The notes under the pieces are model-generated. The model searched no databases and was not told the origin of the DNA. It saw nothing but the letters and a program-made list of their open reading frames with translations. Of a DNA stretch of 64,000 bases, positions 55,002 through 63,242 are shown piece after piece (the stretch's first letter is position 1; each line of letters starts with the position of its first letter). The position numbers and the translations under genes were made by a program. The DNA comes from Paenirhodobacter populi. GTDB taxonomy: Bacteria > Pseudomonadota > Alphaproteobacteria > Rhodobacterales > Rhodobacteraceae. Location: contig NZ_SAUZ01000002.1 in NCBI RefSeq assembly GCF_004022215.1, positions 124,001 to 188,000 on the forward strand. The letters are read 5' to 3'.

Positions 55002-55844
55002 ATGGCATTGCTGAACATCCGCAACCTCACCGTCCGGTTCGCCACCTCCACGGGCAGCTTCACCGCCGTCGACGGGATCGACGTTTCCGTCGATGCGCGC
55101 GAGGTGCTGGCGATCGTCGGCGAATCCGGGTCGGGGAAATCCGTGTCCATGCTGGCGGTGATGGGGCTGTTGCCCGACACCGCCACGGTGACGGCGGACG
55201 AGATGACCTTTGACGGCCACAACCTGCTGCAGATGACCGCGCAGGAACGCCGGCGCGTCATCGGCCGCGAGATCACGATGATCTTTCAGGAACCGATCGC
55301 CTCGCTCAACCCGTCCTTCACCGTGGGCTTCCAGATCGAGGAGGTGCTGCGCCTCAACCTCGGTCTTTCGCACCACGCCGCGCGGGCGCGCGCGATCGAG
55401 CTGTTCAAGGCCGTCGGCATCCCCGAGCCCGACGCCAAGATCCGCGCCTATCCGCATCAGATGTCGGGCGGGCAGTGCCAGCGGGTGATGATCGCCATGG
55501 CCATCGCCACCAATCCGCGGCTGCTGATCGCGGATGAACCCACCACGGCGCTGGATGTGACGATTCAGGCGCAGATCCTCGACCTGCTGATGGATCTGCA
55601 GGAGAAACACGGGATGGCGCTGATCCTGATCACCCATGACATGGGGGTGGTCGCGGAAACCGCCGACCGGGTGATCGTGCAATACAAGGGCCACAAGATG
55701 GAAGAGGCCGATGTGCTGAGCCTCTTCGAGGCGCCGAAAAGCCCCTATACGCGCGCGCTGCTCTCGGCCCTGCCGGAGAACGCCACGGGGGACCGGCTGC
55801 CGACGGTTTCGGATTTCTTCGGTGCTGAGGGGGTGAGCAAATGA
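55002..55844 (+). CDS. dppD: Peptide ABC transporter ATP-binding subunit (DppD-like)
   Basis: A 280-residue ATPase. Walker A is [12 protein letters not shown], the Q loop follows in IFQEP, the signature is [14 protein letters not shown] and Walker B is [12 protein letters not shown]. It stops soon after [15 protein letters not shown], so it lacks the C-terminal cysteine-bearing extension found in E. coli DppD (about 327 residues). It overlaps dppF by four bases. Energises peptide uptake with DppF. Confidence 0.9.
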   Translation: MALLNIRNLTVRFATSTGSFTAVDGIDVSVDAREVLAIVGESGSGKSVSMLAVMGLLPDTATVTADEMTFDGHNLLQMTAQERRRVIGREITMIFQEPIASLNPSFTVGFQIEEVLRLNLGLSHHAARARAIELFKAVGIPEPDAKIRAYPHQMSGGQCQRVMIAMAIATNPRLLIADEPTTALDVTIQAQILDLLMDLQEKHGMALILITHDMGVVAETADRVIVQYKGHKMEEADVLSLFEAPKSPYTRALLSALPENATGDRLPTVSDFFGAEGVSK

Positions 55845-56689
55845 GCTATGTCGTCGAAGGCATCGATCTGACGCAGGATTACGACGTGCCCGGCGGCATG
55901 TTCGGCGGGGCCAAGACGGTGCGCGCGGTCAAGGGCGCCTCCTTCGCGGTGGAAAAGGGCAAGACGCTGGCGATCGTGGGGGAATCCGGTTCGGGCAAGT
56001 CGACGCTCGCGCGGATCGTTACGCTGATCGACCATCAGTCGGGCGGCGTGCTGAAGATCGACGGGCAGGAGGTCGATATCTCGAAGAAGCGCCCCGATCA
56101 CACCCTGCGCGCCAAGGTGCAGATGGTGTTCCAGAACCCCTATGGCTCGCTCAATCCGCGCCAGAAGGTGGGCGACGTCCTGATGGAGCCGCTGCTGCTG
56201 AACACCAAGTTGCCCGCCGCCGAGCGGCGCGCGCGGGCCGAGGCGATGCTGACGCGCGTGGGCCTCGCGCCCGAGCATTTCAACCGCTATCCGCATATGT
56301 TTTCCGGCGGCCAGCGGCAGCGGATCGCGATTGCGCGGGCGCTGATGCTGAACCCGGCGCTGCTGGTGCTGGACGAGCCCGTCTCGGCGCTCGATCTGTC
56401 GGTGCAGGCGCAGGTGCTGAATCTGCTGGCGGATCTGCAGGAGGAATTCGGCCTGACCTATGTGTTCATCAGCCATGACCTCTCGGTGATCCGTTATATC
56501 GCCGACGACGTGATGGTGATGCACAAGGGCGATGTGGTCGAACAGGGCAGCCGGGACGAGATCTTCGCCAATCCGAAGCATCCCTATACCCGGCAGCTTT
56601 TCGCCGCGACCCCGGTGACCGATATCGAGGCGATCCGCCAGCGCGTCGCCCGGCGCAAGGCGCTGCGCTCCGGGCAGATTTCTGCCTGA
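55841..56689 (+). CDS. dppF: Peptide ABC transporter ATP-binding subunit (DppF-like)
   Basis: A 282-residue ATPase paired with DppD. Walker A is [12 protein letters not shown], the signature FSGGQRQRIAIARAL and Walker B LLVLDEPVSALD. It ends shortly after HPYTRQLFAATPV with a basic tail and again lacks the usual C-terminal cysteine motif. Start overlaps the dppD stop (ATGA). The operon ends here; repeat copy 8 lies between it and the convergent nucleoside hydrolase. Confidence 0.9.
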   Translation: MSYVVEGIDLTQDYDVPGGMFGGAKTVRAVKGASFAVEKGKTLAIVGESGSGKSTLARIVTLIDHQSGGVLKIDGQEVDISKKRPDHTLRAKVQMVFQNPYGSLNPRQKVGDVLMEPLLLNTKLPAAERRARAEAMLTRVGLAPEHFNRYPHMFSGGQRQRIAIARALMLNPALLVLDEPVSALDLSVQAQVLNLLADLQEEFGLTYVFISHDLSVIRYIADDVMVMHKGDVVEQGSRDEIFANPKHPYTRQLFAATPVTDIEAIRQRVARRKALRSGQISA

Positions 56690-56724
56690 GGGCAGCGGCA
56701 GACCGGAAGCGCCGTGCGTGCCGA

Positions 56725-56800
56725 TGCGTGGCGAGGGGGCCAGCCCCCTCGGCGCAAGCGCCTCACCCCCGGGATATTTATGGAAACACGAAAGCAGGAG
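56725..56800 (-). repeat. Composite intergenic repeat, copy 8 (reverse)
   Basis: Between convergent dppF and the nucleoside hydrolase gene. The GAGGGGG/CCCCCTC hairpin is at 56733-56750, followed by GGCGCAAGCGCC (a small palindrome with loop) and the reverse core CCCGGGATATTTATGGAAA at about 56769-56787. Confidence 0.75.
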
Positions 56801-56820
56801 CGGCGCGCGGATTGTGCCTG

Positions 56821-57771
56821 TCAGCCTTCGCGCGCCGAGAGCAGGCGGGTGATGCGTTCGTGCACGGCTTCGGCGCGGATGGCGGTGCAGTAGTCCTGTG
56901 CCGGGGCGCTGTCCCAGTCGCCGGGCGGGAAGCGCATGTCGAGGGGCGCGGCCACGGTCGCGCCCCGGCCGATGCCTTCCGTCAGCACGCGGATGCGCGC
57001 GGTGCGGCGGGTGAAGAGGTCGGGGTCGGTGACCAGAACGCAGGCGCAGCAGTCATGGACGACCATGCCGCGGTGGTTCAGCGCCTCGTAAAAGGCGATG
57101 TAATCCTGCGACAGATCGCGCAGGAGTGCGACCTCGGGTTTACCCTGTCGGGCCAGATCGGCGAGTTCCGCGCGCGTCATCTCGACCTGTCGCGTCACGT
57201 CGAGGCCGACTGCAACGACGGGCCAGGAGGCGGCGAAGACCTCATCCGCCGCGAGGGCATCGCCGTGAAGGTTCGCCTCGGCCGCCGGGGTGACATTGCC
57301 CGGCACGGCGAAGGCGCCGCCCATCACCACCACCTGTTTCGCCTGTGCGGCGATCTCCGGCGCGGCGCGGAGCGCCTGCGCCAGATTGGTCATGCGTCCG
57401 ACGGCGACGAGCGTGACCTCGCCCGGATGGGCGCGGATCGTGTCGACGATCACCTGATGCGCCGGGCGCGGATCGGGCTGCGCCGCGGGTTCGGGCGCGT
57501 CGATATTGCCGAGCCCGTCGCGCCCGTGGATATGCGTGGGCCAATGCGCCTCGTCCGGGCCGGACAGGGGGTGCGCGGCGCCCATGGCGACGGGCGCGGT
57601 GATGCCCCAGGAGTCCTTCAGGAACAGGGCGTTGCGGGTCGTCGTTTCGACGGGTGCATTGCCGAAGACCGTGGTGATCGCCAGCAGGTCCACCTGCGGG
57701 TGGCGGTGCAGGTAATACAGCGCCAGCGCATCGTCCACGCCGGGGTCGGTGTCGAAAATCACCTTGTGCAT
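56821..57771 (-). CDS. Inosine-uridine preferring nucleoside hydrolase family protein
   Basis: A 316-residue enzyme that splits ribonucleosides into base and ribose. The calcium-binding N-terminal motif FDTDPGVDDALAL is clear, VVMGGAFAVPGNVTPAAEANLHGD is the second calcium/ribose region and VVHDCCACV contains the third aspartate. Substrate (purine or pyrimidine) cannot be read from sequence. The ATG at 57771 follows CGGAGGA; the M at 57810 is rejected. The gene is downstream of a LysR gene on the same strand after 55 bases. Confidence 0.88.
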   Translation of the reverse strand: MHKVIFDTDPGVDDALALYYLHRHPQVDLLAITTVFGNAPVETTTRNALFLKDSWGITAPVAMGAAHPLSGPDEAHWPTHIHGRDGLGNIDAPEPAAQPDPRPAHQVIVDTIRAHPGEVTLVAVGRMTNLAQALRAAPEIAAQAKQVVVMGGAFAVPGNVTPAAEANLHGDALAADEVFAASWPVVAVGLDVTRQVEMTRAELADLARQGKPEVALLRDLSQDYIAFYEALNHRGMVVHDCCACVLVTDPDLFTRRTARIRVLTEGIGRGATVAAPLDMRFPPGDWDSAPAQDYCTAIRAEAVHERITRLLSAREG

Positions 57772-57826
57772 GTGGTCCTCCGTTTGTCGCAGACAAAGGC
57801 GATCCGGCATGAAAGCGCAAGGGGGA

Positions 57827-58735
57827 TCAGGGGCTTGCGGCCTCGAAGGCGCGGGTTTCGCGGACCAGCCAGTCGCGGAAGCGGCTCAGCGGCGGGTGAT
57901 CGTCATGATCGGCGGGCCAGCACAGGTGATAGGCCTGTTTCGAGCGCATCGGCAAGCCCACGGGACAGACAAGGCGGCCGCGTGCGATTTCATCCTCGAT
58001 CAGGAAGGTGGGCAGCAGCGCGACCCCGAGCCCCGAGGCCGCCGCCTGCGCCACCGTGGCGAACTGGTCGAACAGCATGCCGTGGATCTGTCCCGGGTCG
58101 ATCCCGTGATGTTCCAGATACCTTTCCCACGCATCGGGGCGCGAGGTCAGGTGCAGAAGCGGCGCCCCGGGCAGGTCGGCCACCGTGGCAAAGCCGAACC
58201 TTGCGGCAAGGTCGGGCGCGCAGGCGGGCACCACCTGTTCGCCCATCAGCCGCAGCACCCGCCCGCCCGGCCAGTCGGCGCGGCCGAACTGGATCGCGGC
58301 ATCGACGGCCTCGGCCGCGAAATCGATGGGGCGCAGACGGGTGACGAGGTTGATGGTGATCCCCGGATGCTGGGCCAGAAAGGCCGGCAGACGCGGCGCC
58401 AGCCAGCGCGTGCCAAAGGTCGGCAGGATGGCGAGCGACAGCGTTCCCCCATGCGGATTGGCGCGCAGGTTCATTGAGGCCTGCGAGATCCGCGCCAGCG
58501 CCTCGCGCACCTCGCGGGCATAGGCTGCGCCGCCGTGGGTAAGCCGCAGGCTCTGCTTTTCGCGGTGGAAAAGGGCCGTGCCGATCTGTTCCTCCAGCGC
58601 ACGGATCTGCCGCGAGACGGCGCTTTGCGTCAGCGACAGTTCCTGCGCCGCCATGGTGACGGAATTCAGCCGCGCGGTCGCCTCGAAGGCCTGCAAAAGG
58701 GACAACGAAGGCAGAAAGCGGCGTGGCGTGCGCAT
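57827..58735 (-). CDS. LysR family transcriptional regulator (GcvA-like)
   Basis: A 302-residue LysR regulator. The N-terminal helix-turn-helix is FLPSLSLLQAFEATARLNSVTMAAQELSLTQ (about residues 8-38), followed by SAVSRQIRALE. The rest is a type-2 periplasmic-binding-like effector domain. Divergent from the oxidase/aldehyde dehydrogenase pair, it probably controls them in response to a lysine-derived ligand, and two ATTC-N7-GAAT sites lie in the shared gap. It may also affect the downstream nucleoside hydrolase gene on its own strand. Confidence 0.87.
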   Translation of the reverse strand: MRTPRRFLPSLSLLQAFEATARLNSVTMAAQELSLTQSAVSRQIRALEEQIGTALFHREKQSLRLTHGGAAYAREVREALARISQASMNLRANPHGGTLSLAILPTFGTRWLAPRLPAFLAQHPGITINLVTRLRPIDFAAEAVDAAIQFGRADWPGGRVLRLMGEQVVPACAPDLAARFGFATVADLPGAPLLHLTSRPDAWERYLEHHGIDPGQIHGMLFDQFATVAQAAASGLGVALLPTFLIEDEIARGRLVCPVGLPMRSKQAYHLCWPADHDDHPPLSRFRDWLVRETRAFEAASP

Positions 58736-58744
58736 GGGCGTAAC

Positions 58745-58759
58745 ATTCCCGTTCGGAAT
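58745..58759 (+). promoter_or_regulatory. Probable LysR operator 1
   Basis: ATTCCCGTTCGGAAT, a perfect ATTCC-N5-GGAAT palindrome with the T-N11-A spacing expected for LysR regulators. It starts ten bases upstream of the regulator's own start codon. Confidence 0.55.
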
Positions 58760-58818
58760 GATGGTGGTGGTTTGCTTGCCCGGACAGGGCAGGATCGCGC
58801 GGAAACCTACATCAACTC

Positions 58819-58833
58819 ATTCTCACATGGAAT
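58819..58833 (+). promoter_or_regulatory. Probable LysR operator 2
   Basis: ATTCTCACATGGAAT, the same ATTC-N7-GAAT layout 74 bases (about seven helical turns) from operator 1, upstream of the oxidase start. Confidence 0.55.
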
Positions 58834-58915
58834 GACCTGTGGAGGATATGGAACTGGCGCCCGCCCGGGCTTTCGCCCAGTCCTGTCACAGGATCGGGCC
58901 ATTCGGGGGCAAGAG

Positions 58916-60211
58916 ATGCGCGGTGATTCCCGCAGTCATGGTCTTTGGGAACGCTCGGCGCCCGCGGCGCCGGCGCTGCCGCCGTTCGAGGGCGACCAGC
59001 GCACCCGCGTCGCGATCATCGGTGCGGGCTATACCGGCCTCTCCGCCGCGCTGCATCTGGCGGAGGCGGGCAGGGCGGTCACCGTGCTGGAGGCCGCCGA
59101 GCCGGGCTTTGGCGCCTCGGGGCGCAATGTCGGGCTGGTCAATGCCGGGATGTGGGTGATGCCGGATGACCTGCCCGGCGTTCTGGGCGCGGATTACGGC
59201 AGCCGGCTGCTGGATTTCCTTGGCAATGCGCCGGCCGAGGTCTTCGCGCTGGTCGAACGGCTTGGCATTACCTGCGAGGCGGTGCATCGCGGCACCCTGC
59301 ATCTGGCCGTGGGCGACAAGGGCCTGCGCGAGATCACCAACCGGATGCAGCAATGGCGGGCGCGCGGCGCGCCGGTCGAGCTGCTGTCGGCCGGGGAAAC
59401 CCGGCGCCGTCTGGGTGGCGGTGACTATGCGGGATCGCTGCTCGACCACCGCGCGGGCACGATCCAGCCGCTGGCCTATGCGCGGGGGCTTGCGTGCGCG
59501 GCGCTGGCGGCCGGGGCGCGGATCCACGGCGACGCGGCGGTGACCGACGTGTCCCATGACGGCACGGAATGGGTTCTGCGCACCGCGCGCGGCACGCTGC
59601 GGGCGGAATGGCTGATCCCGGCGACGGATGCCTATACCGCGCAGGTCTTTCCGCAGATCCTGACCGAACAGGTGATCCTTCCCTATTTCAACATGGCGAC
59701 GCCGCCGCTGCCCCCGGATCTGGCGGGTTCGATCCTGCCGGGGCGGGAGGGCTGCTGGGACACGCCCGAGGTGCTGTCCTCCTTTCGCATGGATCAGGCG
59801 GGGCGGCTCGTCTGGGGATCGGTCGGGCGGCTTGGCGGCGCTTTCGCGGCGGCCGAGCGCGCGGCCCATCACGCCTGGGCCCTGCGCGCCATGCACCGGG
59901 TCTTTCCGCAACTGAAGGGCGTGGGCTTCGAGACCTTCTGGTGGGGGCGGATCGGCATGACGGCGGATGCGCTGCCGCGCCTGCACCAGCCCGGCCCCAA
60001 TGCCGTCGCGATCTGCGGCTACAACGGGCGCGGCATCGCGCCGGGCACCGTCTGCGGCAGGGCGCTGGCGCGGCACGTTCTGGGCGAATGGTCCATCGGG
60101 GAAATGCCCTTGCCCGTCACCCCCGTCGAACCCGCCGCATTGCGCGGCCTGAAATCCGCATGGTATGCCGTGGGCTCCGGGCTTTTGCATACCGTCTCCG
60201 ACCGGCTCTGA
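58916..60211 (+). CDS. FAD-dependent amine/imino-acid oxidase (AmaA-like, probable L-pipecolate oxidase)
   Basis: A 431-residue DAO-family flavoprotein. The FAD-binding Rossmann motif VAIIGAGYTGLSAALHLAEAG starts near residue 32, followed by GASGRNVGLVNAG. The C-terminal AICGYNGRGIAPGTVCGRALA is the second FAD contact. Length and the neighbouring ALDH7-type dehydrogenase match the Pseudomonas AmaA/AmaB pair, which converts L-pipecolate to piperideine-6-carboxylate and then aminoadipate. PuuB-like or sarcosine oxidase-like activity is an alternative. The ATG at 58916 (after GGGGGCAAG) is chosen because an in-frame ATG at 58832 lies inside operator 2. Confidence 0.75.
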   Translation: MRGDSRSHGLWERSAPAAPALPPFEGDQRTRVAIIGAGYTGLSAALHLAEAGRAVTVLEAAEPGFGASGRNVGLVNAGMWVMPDDLPGVLGADYGSRLLDFLGNAPAEVFALVERLGITCEAVHRGTLHLAVGDKGLREITNRMQQWRARGAPVELLSAGETRRRLGGGDYAGSLLDHRAGTIQPLAYARGLACAALAAGARIHGDAAVTDVSHDGTEWVLRTARGTLRAEWLIPATDAYTAQVFPQILTEQVILPYFNMATPPLPPDLAGSILPGREGCWDTPEVLSSFRMDQAGRLVWGSVGRLGGAFAAAERAAHHAWALRAMHRVFPQLKGVGFETFWWGRIGMTADALPRLHQPGPNAVAICGYNGRGIAPGTVCGRALARHVLGEWSIGEMPLPVTPVEPAALRGLKSAWYAVGSGLLHTVSDRL

Positions 60212-60237
60212 GCCACCTGACCCCTGAAGGAAACCGC

Positions 60238-61746
60238 ATGACTCTTACGACCGAAACCGCAACGATCCTGACCGGGCTTGGCGTCGACACGAACCGCTTC
60301 ACCGGCGGCACGATGGAAAGCTTCACCCCCCTGACCGGCGAAAGGCTGGCGGAACTGACCCCCGATACCGAGGCCACGACCCAGGAGGCGATCGCCCGCG
60401 CGAAGGCGGCCTTCACCGCCTGGCGGCTGGTGCCCGCGCCACGCCGGGGCGAGCTTGTCCGCCTCTGGGCGGAGGAGCTGCGCGCCGCCAAGGCCGATCT
60501 CGGTCGGCTCGTCTCGATCGAGGCGGGCAAGATCCCGTCCGAGGGGCTGGGCGAGGTGCAGGAAATGATCGACATCTGCGATTTCGCCGTGGGCCTGTCG
60601 CGGCAGATCTACGGGCTGACCATCGCCACGGAACGCCCCGGCCACCGGATGATGGAAACCTGGCATCCGCTGGGGCCCGTGGGGATCATCTCGGCCTTCA
60701 ACTTCCCCGTCGCGGTCTGGTCGTGGAATACGGCGCTGGCGCTGGTCTGTGGCAATCCGGTGCTGTGGAAACCGTCGGAGAAAACGCCGTTGACGGCGAT
60801 CGCCGCGCAGGCGGTTCTGGATCGCGCGCTGGCGCGCTTTGGCGATGCGCCCGCGCATCTGGCGCAGCTTCTGATCGGCGGGCCGGAGGTCGGCGAAGCG
60901 CTGGTCGACAGCCCGGATGTGCCGCTGATCTCGGCCACCGGCTCGACCCGGATGGGGCGGATCGTCGGGCCGAAGGTCGCGGCGCGGTTCGGACGCTCGA
61001 TCCTCGAACTCGGCGGCAACAACGCGGGGATCGTCTGTCCCTCGGCCGATCTGGATATGACGCTGCGGGCCGTGGCCTTCGGCGCGATGGGCACGGCGGG
61101 GCAGCGCTGCACCTCGCTCCGGCGGCTGTTCGTGCATGACAGCATCTATGACGCCTTCGTGCCGCGGCTGGTGAAGGCCTATGCCAGCGTCAGGGTCGGC
61201 AATCCGCTGGAGAGCGACGCGCTGGTCGGCCCGCTGATCGACCGCGCCGCGTTCGAGGGCATGCAGGCCGCGCTGAACGCCGCCGCGACCATGGGCGGCA
61301 AGCTGCATGGCGGCGAACGGGTCGAGGTGCCGCCCGGCGGCTATTACGTGCGCCCGGCGATCGTCGAGATGGCCGAACAGGTCGCGCCGATGACCGAGGA
61401 AACCTTCGCGCCCATCCTCTACGTCCAGCGCTACAGCGATTTCGAACAGGCGATCGCCCTGCAGAATGGTGTGGCAGCGGGGCTGTCGTCCTCGGTCTTC
61501 ACCCGCGATCTGCAGGAGGCGGAGCTGTTCCTTTCTGCCGCCGGGTCGGATTGCGGCATCGCCAATGTCAACATCGGCACCTCGGGCGCGGAAATCGGTG
61601 GCGCCTTCGGCGGCGAGAAGGAAACCGGCGGCGGACGCGAAAGCGGATCGGATGCGTGGAAGGGCTACATGCGCCGCGCGACCAACACCGTGAACTATTC
61701 GCGCGACCTGCCGCTGGCGCAAGGCGTCGTCTTCGACATCGAATGA
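60238..61746 (+). CDS. amaB: Aldehyde dehydrogenase, ALDH7-like (L-aminoadipate-semialdehyde/piperideine-6-carboxylate DH)
   Basis: A 502-residue NAD-dependent dehydrogenase. The catalytic cysteine is C291 in GTAGQRCTSLRR and the general base E257 in LELGGNN. The GGNN/GQRCTSLRR combination and the C-terminal GGAFGGEKETGGGRESGSDAWKGYMRR are typical of the ALDH7/AmaB-Pcd group, which oxidises alpha-aminoadipate semialdehyde in lysine degradation. It lies 26 bases after the oxidase gene with AAGGAAA before the start. A repeat copy follows. Confidence 0.85.
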   Translation: MTLTTETATILTGLGVDTNRFTGGTMESFTPLTGERLAELTPDTEATTQEAIARAKAAFTAWRLVPAPRRGELVRLWAEELRAAKADLGRLVSIEAGKIPSEGLGEVQEMIDICDFAVGLSRQIYGLTIATERPGHRMMETWHPLGPVGIISAFNFPVAVWSWNTALALVCGNPVLWKPSEKTPLTAIAAQAVLDRALARFGDAPAHLAQLLIGGPEVGEALVDSPDVPLISATGSTRMGRIVGPKVAARFGRSILELGGNNAGIVCPSADLDMTLRAVAFGAMGTAGQRCTSLRRLFVHDSIYDAFVPRLVKAYASVRVGNPLESDALVGPLIDRAAFEGMQAALNAAATMGGKLHGGERVEVPPGGYYVRPAIVEMAEQVAPMTEETFAPILYVQRYSDFEQAIALQNGVAAGLSSSVFTRDLQEAELFLSAAGSDCGIANVNIGTSGAEIGGAFGGEKETGGGRESGSDAWKGYMRRATNTVNYSRDLPLAQGVVFDIE

Positions 61747-61764
61747 TGGGCAAGGCGTCCCTTC

Positions 61765-61840
61765 TGCCTTTCATCCTTCCTCAAATATCCCGGGGGTGAA
61801 TTTGCCGTCAGGCAAAGAGGGGGCGGCGCCCCCTTGCGCC
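61765..61840 (+). repeat. Composite intergenic repeat, copy 9 (forward)
   Basis: Follows the aldehyde dehydrogenase gene. The core TCCTCAAATATCCCGGGGG is at about 61777-61795, a TTTGCC-GTCA-GGCAAA hairpin at 61801-61816 and an AGGGGG/CCCCCT hairpin at 61818-61834. Further on, CCACGATCGTGG and CCACGATCG repeat near 61855-61881. Confidence 0.78.
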
Positions 61841-61941
61841 CTATCCACCTCCCCCACGATCGTGGCCCTGAACCACGATCGCGGGAATGCCGGGTTGAGC
61901 CGGACGCCCACCCCGGCTAGATCGGAGGAAAGGAGCTTCCG

Positions 61942-63126
61942 ATGACCCCTGCCGCCCGCCTTTCCGCCGCGATCACGATCCTCGATGCGATCCGCGAGGG
62001 CGCGCCTGCCGAACAGGCGCTGACCAACTGGGCGCGGGCGAGCCGCTATGCCGGTTCGGGCGACCGGGCGGCGGTGCGCGATCACGTCTTCGACGCGCTG
62101 CGCTGCCGGGGCAGCTTCGCCCTGTTGGGCGGGGGCGAGAGCGGCCGGAACCTGATCCTCGGGCTATTGCGGGTGCAGGGGGCGGACGCCGCGACGCTGT
62201 TCACCGGCGAAGGCCATGCGCCCGCGCCCCTGACGGCGGAGGAGGCTGCGCTGCTGGCCGCGCCGCTGCCGGAGGCCGGCGCGCTTGCCCTGCACGACTG
62301 GCCAGACTGGCTGCGGCCACAACTCGCGGCGGATCTGGGTGCGGATTTCGCGGCGGTGAGCCTTGCGATGCGGGGCCGCGCGCCGGTCTTCCTGCGGGTC
62401 AACACGGCGCGGACCGACCGGGCGGGGGCGCAGGCCGCCCTTGCCGCCGAGGGGATCGACAGCCTGCCGCATCCGCTGGCCGAAACCGCGCTGCGGGTGA
62501 TCTCGGGCGCGCGCAAGGTGCAATCCTGCGCGGCCTATCGCGACGGGCTGGTGGAATTGCAGGATGCGGCGTCTCAGGCGGCGGTGGCCACCGCCGCGCC
62601 CGAGGGTCGTGCGCGCGTCCTGGACTACTGCGCGGGCGGAGGCGGCAAGGCGCTGGCGCTGGCCGCGCGGGCGCCGGACGCGCGGATCGTGGCGCATGAC
62701 ATCGACCCGGGGCGGATGCGCGACATCCCGGCCCGGGCGAAGCGCGCGGGGGCACGGCTCGCGCTGGCACCGCCGGGCGGCGTTTCGGGGATGTTCGATC
62801 TGGTCATGGTGGATGCGCCCTGTTCGGGGTCCGGCACATGGCGGCGCACGCCCGATGCGAAATGGCGGCTGACGCCCGAGGCGCTGGCGCGGCTTGCGGG
62901 TCTTCAGCAGGAGATCCTTGCCGCCGCCGCGCGGCATGTGGCTCCGGGCGGGGCGCTGCTGTATATGACCTGCTCGTTGCTGGACTGCGAGAACGGCGCG
63001 CAGATCCGCCGTTTTGCCGAACAGGGCATCTTCGGGATCGTGGCGGAGCATCGCTTTCTGCCGCTCGGCCCCGCGGAGGAGGCGGCCGATGGCTTCTACG
63101 CCGCGCAGTTGCATCGCCTGAGATGA
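61942..63126 (+). CDS. RsmB/NOP family rRNA (cytosine-C5)-methyltransferase
   Basis: A 394-residue SAM-dependent methyltransferase. The N-terminal NusB-like helical region (about 1-120) is followed by a Rossmann domain with the SAM motif VLDYCAGGGGKALALAA. Catalytic C294 is in DAPCSGSGTWRRTPDAKW, and the release cysteine C344 in YMTCSLLDCENG. RsmB modifies C967 of 16S rRNA; the exact target of this relative is not proven, and an RsmF/YebU-like role cannot be excluded. Start follows GGAGGAAAGGAG. It precedes the CckA-like gene. Confidence 0.85.
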   Translation: MTPAARLSAAITILDAIREGAPAEQALTNWARASRYAGSGDRAAVRDHVFDALRCRGSFALLGGGESGRNLILGLLRVQGADAATLFTGEGHAPAPLTAEEAALLAAPLPEAGALALHDWPDWLRPQLAADLGADFAAVSLAMRGRAPVFLRVNTARTDRAGAQAALAAEGIDSLPHPLAETALRVISGARKVQSCAAYRDGLVELQDAASQAAVATAAPEGRARVLDYCAGGGGKALALAARAPDARIVAHDIDPGRMRDIPARAKRAGARLALAPPGGVSGMFDLVMVDAPCSGSGTWRRTPDAKWRLTPEALARLAGLQQEILAAAARHVAPGGALLYMTCSLLDCENGAQIRRFAEQGIFGIVAEHRFLPLGPAEEAADGFYAAQLHRLR

Positions 63127-63129
63127 CTG

Positions 63130-63146
63130 TTAATTCTTCGTTAACC
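63130..63146 (+). promoter_or_regulatory. Perfect CtrA box upstream of the CckA-like gene
   Basis: TTAATTCTTCGTTAACC matches the Caulobacter/Rhodobacter CtrA consensus TTAA-N7-TTAACC exactly. It is 97 bases upstream of the kinase start and just after the rsmB-like stop codon. Confidence 0.65.
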
Positions 63147-63242
63147 AGGCGGCATTAGACAGGTCCGAAAGAGCGGGCCGTCGCCCTTGTCCTTCGGATA
63201 CAGGCGGCGGGATCCGGACGGGATCTGTGGGGCGGGTGACAG

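Noticed and set aside
58839-59159. Small frame starting GTG with a nearby GGAGG, overlapping the oxidase gene
   Set aside because: Out of frame with the oxidase, Arg/Pro-rich and without any recognisable motif; a shadow frame.
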